Part shown: positions 22,301-32,669 of the stretch, one piece after another | How the letters are laid out: every line of letters starts with the position of its first letter | Position numbering within the stretch: position 1 is the first letter of the stretch | Assembly: GCF_009870125.1 (NCBI RefSeq) | Contig: NC_046683.1 | Span: 59,597,869-59,661,868, forward strand | DNA from: Drosophila pseudoobscura | Lineage: Eukaryota; Arthropoda; Insecta; Diptera; Drosophilidae | DNA: 64,000 nt | Reading direction: 5' to 3' | Made by a program: the position numbers and the translations under genes | Notes under the pieces: model-generated | What the model was told of the DNA's origin: nothing | The model's database searches: none | What the model saw: only the letters and a program-made list of their open reading frames with translations

Positions 22301-23925
22301 GCCATCGGTATTTCTGTTAATATTGCAGGGGGGGGCACGGCACCAAACAATCATATCGTTGCCGCACTCGGAGACGCTACGATACTCTCCTGCGTGGCTC
22401 TCTACAGTCACAATAAGCTGAGCAAAGACAATGCCTGGCATATGTCGTTGAAAGATACGATGGCCAATCTAATGAATCGCCTGCAGAAAAAGCTAAGCAA
22501 CTTCAAGGTGCTTTTCACTCTCTACCCCTTCGACCAATCTGCGGAGCTCAACCTACTTTCCTGCCTTCACAGATGGCTGGCTGTCCCAGGGGGGTCTGTG
22601 GATGCAAAGCCAATCAAGTACGGGGATTGCATATTTATTAGAGGATAAGTGGCGCCAATTTCAAATTCCCCGCTCGTGGCTGTTTTTTGAACTTAAATAG
22701 CTCGTGTGGCGCCATGCAGATGCGCTTTTACGTTGCATTCAAATAAATAAAGCGCCACTGAAATTTTTGGGCAAAAAATGAAACCTGAAGTAGTTATATG
22801 TCGACCAGCCTGTGTCAGATATCGGTATTATGTTCGATGGCCACCTATTCAGATTCGTAGCATGTTTTTGGGTGTAAAAGTAAAAAGCAAGCAGTAAAGT
22901 AGACTAGGCGCGATGTTCAAATGTGCAGACAATACGTATATGGGATGGACTTTCTGTCCAAATACTTTGCGATGATACCCAACATCCACTCTGAAAATGG
23001 AATAATGTTTTTGTACAAAGCCAATCATATAGAAAATCGATTCGTTTAGCAGATAAAGCGATCTTTCTCCTACCTTAAATCCAATGGATCTTCATAGATT
23101 TACATGAAACTTTTTCAAGTAAAGCTGTCAGTCACATCCATAACCAGCTCAAGCTCCCACCCTGCCTCTTTGTCGTCTTTAATAGCTTTACCTGTCCACA
23201 CTCTCCGTTAAAACAATCTACTGTCCCAGCGCTAAGCCGTCCATCAATCAACACCCATCTCGCGGGCCATAATCTCTCAATCAACTAAACGGATTGTCAA
23301 AGAGGGTAAGGCGACTACGATTACTCAATTTGTTGCCCTTATTTAGTCACTCAATCTTTCATCTTTCGCTCTACACAAACATTCGAATGAAACTGAAAAC
23401 TCAAAGTAAAGCTGCTAATAAATGGATAAACCGCCAATAATTATTGAACAAAATTGGATATGTTTTGCCTCCACTTTGGGCCTCTCTTCTGGTGTGGCGC
23501 TTTTGTCTGGGGATCAGCCTTCGAGCTACCGTTCAGGCATGTCAAGTCATGGCTCGGCTCGGACTTCCATTTCAATGTTCGCGATAATGTTGATGATTAG
23601 ACGGCAAAAAGGCGAAAAGGCAAAGCCAGCCGCAGCGCACACGCCCCTGGAAGCCAAAGAAATCTCCTCGGTGGCACACACGTCAAATGCCCAATTAATC
23701 AAAGACCCCAAAACGAAAAAAAACAAAAAAAAAAAAACCTGAAATGAACGTTTCTGAATAGACTTTCTTCTCTGACTCTGACTCTGACTCTGGCTCTGGC
23801 TCTGACTGTGCGTCTGTGGCTCAGACGCAGACATCAATCACGTACTTCTGAGGCTCCGGGGGAAGCCTTTCTTTGGTAATTGTTTCGGCAAAAGATCGCC
23901 CACATTCGTATGTGTATTTATGCTA
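19375..23925. other. intergenic region between the two Osiris-like genes
   Basis: No gene supported. An open frame at about 22330-22648 on the plus strand after a possible AG acceptor is discussed as a rejected candidate. Poly-G near 20831-20846 and other simple repeats are present. A short initiator-like TCAGTG on the minus strand near 19463 could mark the start of the long Osiris-like transcript, but no TATA sits at the right distance. Confidence 0.4.
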
Positions 23926-23931
23926 TTTATT
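23926..23931 (-). terminator. poly(A) signal of the second Osiris-like gene
   Basis: AATAAA on the minus strand, 160 bases after the stop codon at 24091-24093. Confidence 0.5.
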
Positions 23932-24090
23932 TAGGGCTACTTTGGGGGACAATAATTTAATTACAATTTAGGCGTTTAACTAGTTTTAGGTGTACGTAAA
24001 GCTGCGTCCTCGTAAAGTCCGCTGACTAAAAGTGCGTGTGCGTTCTTAGCGGTGGTCGTCGCCGGATCCCAAGGGTCGGCAGCAGCTCTA

Positions 24091-27000
24091 TCAGCGGATC
24101 AGATGTCTCGCCCGGTACTTGGTCGGCAGCAGGGCCATCGGATCGGTGTCCTTGGGCACCGCGTCGGCAGTCGCCACAGCCGGCTGCTGGCTCTCCCCGA
24201 ACTGTCCCGTAGGGGCGTAGCCGCCATAGGGATCCGAGCGACTGGCCCAGCCCCCCTGCGTCTCGTAGTTGTAGCCCTGGCCGGCGAGCTGGGCCTGGGT
24301 CTGGGCATTGCCGTGGATGTGCAGATGGATCTCCTTGCTGGGCGGATGGCCGTTGGGTCCACCGGGTCCGCTCAGACCAGTGGCTCCCCAGGACTCCTTG
24401 GCATGGGGATTCCAGCCGGGATAGTTGAACGTGGGCGCCGTGTGCTCGTACTGCCCGAAGAGGGTCGATTTCAGCGTTATGAACTTGCCCAAAATGGCCA
24501 CGGCATTCATCAGCACCAAAACCTTCAGCAGGAACAGCGACTTCATTCCAATGGCCACCAGGAAGGCCACCATGGCCGACAGTACGCCGAACTTGAAGAT
24601 GATCGGTATCAGGGCCATCTGCAGGCGACGGATCTTGCCAAAGGTACGGCCCTCTGAAAGAGAAAATCGTAATTCATTAATTCTGGCGATGGCGAGCTCT
24701 AAGAAATCACTTGCCCCAAATGGGATTCCAGTCGGGGTTTATCTGCCATTATTACAATAATTTCATCAATAAACAGACCTGAACGCTCGCACTATGCGAA
24801 AGTCCAATAAAAAACAATTCGCAAACAATAAAAAACAAAAAAAATACCTACAGCCCACAAAAAAAATGTATGAGATATTTTCTCATCATTTTGGAGATGA
24901 GCGTACACCGTTTTTCTTATTTATTTAATACTCGTAAATAAGTTGATGCGGAAAGTGAAATTACAAAGGTCCCGAGACAGACACATCTCTCTCGATGCCT
25001 GGGTATTAACACCTTTTAGCGTCTCTAGGCCGCATTGTTGTGGTCTGTCGCTGTGGGGGGGTCTGCCTCGCTCGAGTCAGGTTTCATTGAAAACGAAAGT
25101 GAGTCAAGCGGCCGGGGCGGGGAGAGCTGGGAAATGGCTCTTGATTAGAAGAGCCGCTAATCATTCAAGAGGCAGATGTAATCAGCTTCGAAATGGAAGT
25201 CAAAGTCGAGCACTGGACCACCACTGGGGGAGGGGGGGAGCTCCACTAATTGTTGTAAATGTTTTTGGGGGCTTTTGTTGACTCACCCACAGCTGAGGTT
25301 TCGGCGCCGGTGCCGGCGGATGGCTTCTCTTCGTCGTCGTCGCCGAAGAGGCTTTCACCCAGATCGCTGCGCAGCCAGGTCCAGAGTGTGCGCACCATGC
25401 CCCAGACACTGAGATCGGTGGGGTCTGTGGCCGCCTGGACGGCGGTGGGGTTCTTGCTGCCACCGGTTGTGGCGGCAACAGCTGCTGCTGCTGCTGCCTC
25501 TTTGTCTGCCTCCTGCTCCTCCTCCTCCTCGTCGTCATCATCATCATCATCCTCGTCGTCGTTGTTTTCATTGGCTTCCTCCTCCTCGGCGACTGGTGGG
25601 GCAGCCTCCTCGGCGGCAGATGGTTCGGCTTTTTCTCCAGTAGACGAGGGTTTCTCGACCTTTTTTGTTATCTTGGCGCTAAAAGCGCTGCTCAGGCAGC
25701 AGAGGGCCAGCAACAGCACCAGCAGTGAGTGCCTCGCACTTGAACTCTTTGTGAGAAACTGAAAGTGGAGCCAGATAGAGAGAGAGGGAGAGATAGAGAG
25801 AGAGGACAGAGAAATTATATCAGTACGCTCGAGTGTGTGTCGCTCATTGTCTAGGAATGACAGCGAGACAGAAAAAGAGACGCTTAAAAGCCATTTCATC
25901 ATTTCCAGTTCGGATTCAGGTTCGGTCGGAAATTGCGTAAACGAAAGACTTGGGAAACGAACCTGTCCTCGGGCCCTGTGAAACGCATTTTAGAATCCAC
26001 TTTAAGCCAGGCCCAAACTCGTAAAACCTATTTTATGGCCCCTTACCCCCTCCCTCCCCCCAGGTCTTGGGGTGCGAAAGCATTTCCCATTTTGAACTGT
26101 TGCACAATCAAACATTTTTGCGTTTTAGGAAATATTTCTTCTTTGGCCCCTGCCGCCGCCGCCGCCGCCGCCGCTGGCAATTTATATGTTAATTTAAAAG
26201 GTTGCCAAAAAATACATATCTGTCGGATATTGTATATAAATGTGGTTTGATTTATATTTGACGCATTTGCCGGATATAACTAAAGTGAAATTTGGGACGA
26301 CAGATCGGGAAAATACCCAAAAAAACCAAAAGGAAACTGGGGAAAAGGCATTTAAAGGGGAATCTATAACCACTTGAGGGAAGATCTTTCGATTTTCGAA
26401 TTTGTAAAACATTTTAAATTCCCACTCCGTGTGGGACAACCTTTACTTGTGGCCAAATGGCTTGCCGTAAAGTGAAATCTAAATATGACCTGGCCCCAGC
26501 CCAAAAATTTCTTTCCCAGAACGAACACAGAGAAAAAAAAAAACCGAAAGTCATTGGTTTTGGGAGATTGTTTTGGGGAGCTTTCCATTTCCAATTCACT
26601 GGCAGAACAGAAAACCGCCGAAAAAACATAATTGTAGTTACCAATTTGGGGAAGATATTCCCCCCCCCCTTGGGGGCCCCAACAAAAGAGTAAACAATTT
26701 ATGTGGATCTAACGGTTGGCTCCGTTCCCCCGTTTCTCTGGCGATATTTTAATTAACGCAAAGAATTTGCATGCCAAAAAAAAAACTGGCCAAAGGCTGA
26801 GAATTAAGCCCAAAGAATGCTAGACATAATTTGTGTGTGGCATTCGCATTATCTAACAACAAAAAAACAGAACAAAAACTGAAAAAAAACTCTATTTTGG
26901 AGAGCATTGTGGCCCATAGCTTCGTTTTCCTGTTAGTAGGCCAAAACGCTTTTGTGCTCGAAAACTGTAAATGGAAATCTATTTTGGCATGGCCTTGATT

Positions 27001-28237
27001 CACACAAAAAATTAATTGAAATTCGATGAATGCAGCCCGGTTAGAAAACAAAGAAAGAAAGTCTTTCTCTCTCTCTGCAGTGATGCAACAGCCAGAGAAA
27101 TGCATCCACAGATAGTGTCTGGCATTTGCATAGTCAACCATTCCGGATTGACAGACTGAACGCAGTTTTTCCAGCTTAGTTTCACTTCCAATCCACATTA
27201 ATTAGCATCTTCTGGGGCTGTTTCGTCATCGCTTCGAGGAGTGTTATCAAATCTGAGTCAGGGCCCAGTCTTGGGTGAAATTTTGGTTCGACTTGGGCTT
27301 CGTTATATGTAAATATTAACCGAAAAAACAGACTGTGGCTGGCTCAAATATTTGCACTTGCTGGTGGACCGAGATTTCACCAAGGGAGGGCCCCCCGCAC
27401 CCCCCACGCCATAGGAAAATCTCCATAAAATGTGTATTCTCAGACTGCCATTTCCCAACGCCCATTTATCGTATTATTTGCACTAATTTGCCAATAATTT
27501 GCCAATAATTTGGTGCCGTTTGTTCTGTCTGGAAATACCCTAAATTATCCAAAATTATACCTAAAAGCCATAAACATTATATGGTATTTTGTTTACCCCC
27601 AGCCTAATTGAGCCCAATGAAACATTTATTACTTGTTTTAAGGGGGGTGGGGAGGGGGGGGCATAAATTCCCTGGGACTTTCTTTTCACGTGGGCTATAA
27701 CCAAACATTATTATTGGCCCACATATAATTAATAATTATGTGTATGCTAATAAAATCATAAAAACAAAGCCCGCATCCCCTTCCCCCCCTCCACGGAGAT
27801 AATTATGAATCTGAGGCACGACTTTCTTTGTTTATGAGGGTTTTGCAGCCATTATGCAATTGAGTGGCACGTGGTTGAGGCCCGGTTGACCATTATCTAA
27901 TGTCCAAAAAACATATTAAATGTCGCAGTTCATGACACGGGCCATATGGCAGGGGATGGGGCAAGATTTGAACAACAATTGAAAACGGGGCAGCGGCATG
28001 AAAACACGCCTCAAAAGAAAGTTTTTGGCCAGCACAAAACAAGCAAAAGATTGTGGCCAAGAATTTGGCATTTGTCACACTAGCTTTTTGGCCTTCATTT
28101 GGGCCTTTTGTGGCGGGCCTTTTGAGCCGGGATTGGGGTAAAGCGGACACCGAACGCGTGCCTGGCATGGCAATAGACCCCCTCCCCCCCCACCCCCCTA
28201 GTCTTTGGGGGGATTCCCCCGACTTGTGACTTACCAT
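24091..28237 (-). CDS. second Osiris-like (DUF1676) protein, start codon alone in the first coding exon
   Basis: Coding exons on the minus strand: 28235-28237 (only the ATG), 25287-25758, 24091-24653. The start is inferred: AAGAAAATG is followed at once by the strong donor GTAAGT, and joining it in phase 0 to the acceptor TTTCAG at 25759 gives MFLTKSSSARHSLLVLLLAL, a textbook signal peptide ending near AFSA. The product is about 345 residues. The mature part begins with Lys/Glu-rich sequence and an Asp/Glu tract, then WGMVRTLWTWL, then EGRTFGKIRRL and a long hydrophobic core (about 60 residues, FKFGVLSAMVAFLVAIGMK) typical of the Osiris DUF1676 domain, then a Gly/Tyr/His tail ending RARHLIR. 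The usual extracellular cysteine pair is not visible, which is atypical. If the upstream intron is not used, an alternative start would be ATG at 25899, but that gives a poor N-terminus. Role by family: secretory or endosomal membrane protein of cuticle-making epithelia. Confidence 0.8.
25759..28234. other. 2.5 kb first intron of the second Osiris-like gene
   Basis: It lies between the ATG-only exon and the signal-peptide exon. It contains a pyrimidine-rich tract next to the 3' acceptor, a GCC triplet run near 26153-26173, and G/C homopolymer runs, but no supported coding exon. Confidence 0.55.
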
Positions 28238-30455
28238 TTTCTTAATGATGGCTCAGACTCTGTGATCTGTGGCTAATTGGGGCCTGCAGCTGGAGTATCC
28301 TTAATTATTTCAGTTTCAATTGCACTGCGGCGCCGGGCAATGAACCACTTTCACGCCAATCTTCAGCAGACACGCAAACAGAAACAACAATAACAACCAA
28401 AAAAAACACACAAAAAAACACGGTAGACTGGCCAATGGAGTCCAAGGAGTGTGCTCTGTATTTGGCCAAGATTAAGGCGCTCTGATTGAGTCCGTATCGA
28501 AAGAGATGCCTGCTTGGGCGATTGGTGGCGACTGCAATGCTTGAGATGTACCCACTGACTGCCACTTGGCGCTGGCCCCGGCCAACAGGTAAAGTCCGTC
28601 GTCTTGCCTCTGCGTCTGCCTCTGCTGCTGCTGCCTCTGCCTCTGCTGCGTCTGCGGCTCGCTCTCGGTGTTGGACGGGTAGTTGTGTTGGCTCTGTTTT
28701 GGCCAGCGCTTCTTCGGGCTTGTTTGCTTTGGCCGCTCTCCCAGAGCCAGTTGGCGACAGCGATACAGAGACAGAGACAGAGACAGAGACAGAGAGGCGC
28801 ACGCTCTTCCAGTTACAATTTCGTTTTCAACACTTTCTTCACAATTTCCCCTAAACGGCAGCAGAAGATCAACCAACATCGAGTCGAAACCAAAAAAACT
28901 GCAAAGTCAATGTCGCTCCATGTCCATATCGCTCTGTCTCTCTCTCTGTCAGTGTCTCCATCTCTTTTTGTGCATGTTGTGTGCTTTTATTACGAATTGT
29001 CGTGCAATGGAGCAGAGCATGAAAATGTTTTGACGAACGTGACAAAACGCACAACTGACGTCACAAATTACTGGCAGTACCAGTCCCAATCCCAGTCGCA
29101 GACCCAGTCCCAGTCCCAGTCCCAGTGCCCTGCAATGCCTCTCCCCTTCACTCTTCCTCTCTCGCTGCCGCTCTTCTGTTGGGGCTCTGCTGATCCGCTG
29201 CTCTGCTCCTCTGCTGCTCCTTGCATCTGCTTTCAAGCCCTGCCTAAACGAGGCCTCCTTTGGCCAGTACTTTGGAACAGAATTTAGCTCTGTTTCAGCT
29301 CCTGTGCCTGTGAAGATCGCCAGGCTATCTGCAGATCCCACAGCAAACTTGCTGCCCCTTAGTTATTTTCAGCTAAAATAAATCATATTTCCGGCCATAA
29401 ATGTCACCAAAAAAGAGCATTTAGAGGTCTTTGAAAATAAATCTCCTTGGGCTTTCTCATGGCTTTCGTGGGGCCAAAGTGATGGCAAACATTTTTGCCG
29501 GCTACGTTTTACACGATCTCCGTCGCTCTCTGGCTGGCTGAGGCTTTCGTGATTGTCTTGACCCATTTCCACACTACGCAGGTTTCTCACTCTCTCTCTC
29601 TCTCTCCCATCTCTCCGTCTCTCCCATAGCCTCGCTTTTACGCATGCCGCACTCCCAAGGGGGCATTCATTCGATCCATTCACATTCACCGAAGATCATC
29701 TGTCTCGAGTCTCTCGTCTCGCGTCTGCAGTGATTTGCATGATAAGCAGAGGCATTCTTTAGGTCTATAGTAGGTTGGGCATTTAAGAACTTTAAGAACC
29801 TTTTCTGATCAGATGCTTAAGCTTTGATTTGTGGCTAATGGATTGTCACAGTTCCAAGAGGAAGTTACAGTTAGGCTTTCAATAGGCATCTTGCTCCAGA
29901 AATGAAACGAACGTTTGTTCGGTTTTACGATCATGCCATTACATCAAATGGTATTGCCACATGCCTCAGTTACATAAACAAACATAACTGCAACTGTCAT
30001 AAGTCGCAAGTGGCAAGTCGAGAGTCCAGAGTCAAGTTCGTTGCTCTGTCGATGTCCGATGCAGTGTAAGTCGCCGAGTTTGCCCAAAAATCATTACATA
30101 ATGGCACCCCACCCAACTGGAACCTGGCGATGGTGTGTGAAAACCGTTAAGTACCTCTCGACTGGGTTCAGGTTCACGTTCACGTTCAGGGTTCACCGGG
30201 AGGTTGTGTCTCGTCTCGTCTCGTCTCGGGTTCAGGTTTTTTTCGGGGCTCTGGTCTGGGCCCCGCTCCATTCATTGGAACGCTCTATTCCTAACGGTTC
30301 TCACACCTTTTGACGGTTGATCTGTTTACCATTCACCCCACCATCGAATATTTGCATTTTGATGGAGGTCATTATCCGAATCGTTTCCGTTGAGATGCTG
30401 TAGAGTATTCCATTACCTGCCATTAAGTATTACTCTGCCGATATAGACGATATCT
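28238..30455. other. intergenic region upstream of the second Osiris-like gene
   Basis: The first ~100 bases on the minus strand side should hold the 5' leader of the Osiris-like gene. The rest has a GAGACA array at 28764-28796, a CCCAGT-type array at about 29087-29130, CT runs near 29590, and no coding exon I can support. Confidence 0.4.
28764..28796. repeat. ACAGAG hexamer tandem repeat
   Basis: About five copies of a six-base unit, with CTG-rich simple sequence (28600-28660) beside it. Confidence 0.7.
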
Positions 30456-30461
30456 TTTATT
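30456..30461 (-). terminator. poly(A) signal of the Tyr-rich gene
   Basis: AATAAA on the minus strand, 47 bases after the stop codon at 30508-30510. Confidence 0.5.
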
Positions 30462-30507
30462 AACTGAACAACAAAAAAAATAAACATTAATAGTATAATC
30501 CCCCGCC

Positions 30508-30926
30508 CTACTTTCGGCCCCAGTTCGCCTGATAGACGCTCGCGTAGTAGTTCTGCCAGTTGGAATTGCTCAGCGAGGCATAGGGATTGTTGTAGTTGTT
30601 GTTGTTGTACACCGGATACAGATACTGGCCGATCACATACGGCCAGATGCGTATCTTGGTGTTGGCATAGGGACTCGGCGTCGTGTACGTGCTGTAGTAG
30701 TAGGGATACGGCGTGGTCTGGTAGTAGTACTGGTTCAGGCTGGAGAACGTCGGACTGGGCGTGTAGTACGGATTGTACTGTGTGTAGTACTGGGCCGTCG
30801 TCAGCTGAAAGAGGCACACAGTTAGTTGGGGGCGTTGGAACCCTCCGCGGGCAGGACACTCACCGCCAGCAGGGTGGCCATCGATAGCCAGAAGAGGCTG
30901 CAACTGTGGCTGAACTGGTTCGACAT
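30508..30926 (-). CDS. small secreted Tyr/Asn/Pro-rich protein, probable cuticle or matrix component
   Basis: Two coding exons on the minus strand, 30864-30926 and 30508-30804, joined in phase 0 across a 59-base GT-AG intron; the product is 119 residues. Residues 1 to about 25 form a signal peptide (SLFWLSMATLLA then LTTAQ across the junction). The mature part is very rich in Tyr, Asn, Pro, Thr and Ser, with short repeats such as YYTQYNPYYTP, TPYPYYYSTY and YNNNNYNNPY, one IRIWPYVIG segment, and no cysteine. The compact gene with a TATA box and a signal-peptide exon ended by a short intron is the standard layout of insect cuticle genes. Tyrosines would allow dityrosine or quinone cross-links; this is inference. 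I do not recognise a named family and see no Rebers-Riddiford chitin-binding consensus. Confidence 0.82.
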
Positions 30927-30957
30927 TTTGCGCGAAGCTGGAGCTGTGTTTCCCGAC

Positions 30958-30992
30958 TAATCTATGTGGCGCTCGGACTTTTACCCTTTATA
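30958..30992 (-). promoter_or_regulatory. TATA-type promoter of the Tyr-rich gene
   Basis: Minus strand CTATAAAGG with TATAAA at 30987-30992 and an initiator-like TTAGTC with its A at about 30958; the ATG follows at 30926 giving a ~32-base leader. Confidence 0.6.
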
Positions 30993-31283
30993 GGCCCCCT
31001 GCGGCGGAACAATTTTACGCACTGCTGCCGGATGGCAATTTTCGCAATTAACTTTGGGGCCCTGCTTTTTGCGGGCACTCGTATTTCGTCATTGAACTTG
31101 ACTCATCGCCGGGTAACGTTCGGTGCCAGCAACCACCTGATGGCCGGGGTTGTTTACCCACTCGATGGCGCCCGGTGGATTCCCGTGACGTGCGAAAGAT
31201 GGCAAACGCTTTGTTTCTCCGCCACAAATTAGTCAATTAATTATGAAGAGCATTTTGGGGTAGCAGCAGAATTTGATTTCGTT

Positions 31284-31289
31284 TTTATT
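31284..31289 (-). terminator. candidate poly(A) signal of the small chitin-binding gene
   Basis: AATAAA on the minus strand about 450 bases beyond the stop codon at 31742-31744. No closer AATAAA was seen, so variant signals nearer to the stop are possible. Confidence 0.3.
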
Positions 31290-31741
31290 TCGTTTGAACT
31301 TTGCTTATACGAAGGTTATTTGTAAATTATACAATTGGGGGGGTGGGGTGGTGGCGATCCGCAGTTGTTCCGGGGACTATCGGGAATGTAATTTCAAATA
31401 GCCAAAAAAAAGGGGGGGGGGGGTTAGTGGGTGTGGGTGTGGGGGGGACCATCTCTATATACATTATATACACAACACGACTCGTTCTCCTTCTCCTTCG
31501 CCTCCTCTTCCTCTGTCTCTCTATTTCTAGACCTATCGCTAGCAATTAGACTAAAATACAAAAAAAAAAAATTACAAAACGAAACTCAACAAAAATTGTC
31601 AACAAGTCGCTTAAATTAATATTCATATCATATCATTTTCATTTTCATTTTCATTTCATGGAATTTTTACACGCATTTTAATTTAATTAGTTTGTTGTTC
31701 TTTTGCAAAGACAATAAATATTTAGTTAAGTGCAAATCGAT

Positions 31742-32669
31742 TTAGTAATCCTCATCGTCTTCATCTGGCGGATCCGTGGCGTAAGTCAGTTCATTCAGAT
31801 AGAACCATTTCTGCCGAATAGATACAGATACAGATAGATTATAGATTATGGGCCATGATCTGCGGACTTACGGGTGACTCTGTGCAATTGAAATTGTAGT
31901 CCCAATCGCAGATTCTGTATTCCTGATTGAAGCTCGTCTCGTTGGCGCACAGGTGTGGAATCCGATTGCCCTCTTCGTCGCACATATGGAAGATCTGTGG
32001 CACAGAAATGTTAGCATACTTTCGGGCGGCAAGCGAAAAGACTCGCTATCGCTCTCTCTCGCTCTCTCTCTCGCGCTCACCTGGCAATTGTACTCCATAT
32101 CGGCATAGAAGCCCACCGAACGCCGCTTGCAATCGAATGAGAATGTTATATTATCTAAATTCGTCCATTCCTTCGTCTTGTGATTTTGAAATACTGGACT
32201 GGCTGGCTCTTGGCCCTGAACCGCAATGGCGGCCAGCAGGATGGGAGCTGCAACGAAATAAATCCAATATTGAATCCATGCCAAAGATCCAAAGGGTATT
32301 TTCTGTATTCGTTTGTTTCTTGTATGGTTTGTTTTGTTGTTTCTTTTACACTTCTTGCACTTGGCCAGCTGTGTGTTGGCCACGTTCCCTCTTTCTTCTC
32401 GCCTTCTACAGGCCATGGCCAATTCCATAAGTTATTTGGCTCACGCCTGGCCCAGCACACAACGAAACGGGCCAAAAAGCAAGCAACCTCAACGTCAATG
32501 GCTTAATCGACGCACTTAGCATTTAATTTGTGTCTCTGTCGCTGTCTCTGTCTGTCGCTCTGTCTGTCTCCGTCTTGGAGTCCCCTATTGGGGACAGGTA
32601 CTCACCTAGTAAAACGCCGGAAAGCCATAAAATTCTATAACTGTAAACCATTTTTGTGGCGTTGAACAT
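31742..32669 (-). CDS. small secreted single-domain chitin-binding protein (peritrophin-A/CBM14, Cpap1-like)
   Basis: Coding exons on the minus strand: 32606-32669, 32081-32247, 31872-31994, 31742-31810; all GT-AG, split codons in frame, 140 residues. Residues 1 to about 33 form a signal peptide (SYRILWLSGVLLAPILLAAI; start at 32669, or the second Met seven codons later). The single chitin-binding type 2 domain spans about 55-118 with six cysteines at 61, 76, 82, 93, 106 and 114 and the aromatic core GFYADMEYNCQIFHMC. The tail is short and acidic, ending PPDEDDEDY. It closely resembles the domain of the 2.7-6.3 kb gene (ADVENDCQIFHVC), suggesting that both derive from a common ancestor gene. 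Expected role: binding chitin in cuticle or another apical matrix. An intron falls directly after NCQ, which is not the case in the longer gene. Confidence 0.87.

Noticed and set aside
22330-22648. Plus-strand open frame after a possible acceptor, reading ...WHMSLKDTMANLMNRL...
   Set aside because: Looks protein-like for ~100 residues but has no ATG, no matching donor, no partner exon and no family. It could be chance or a decayed exon.
25759-25902. Unspliced N-terminal extension of the second Osiris-like protein from ATG 25899
   Set aside because: It reads through a GA/CT-rich tract and would put the signal peptide inside the protein; the ATG-only exon at 28235 gives a proper start.
28305-29341. 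Overlapping open frames of 100-227 codons around 28.3-29.3 kb
   Set aside because: Created by GACAGA, CTG and CCCAGT simple repeats; frames on both strands overlap and have no family.
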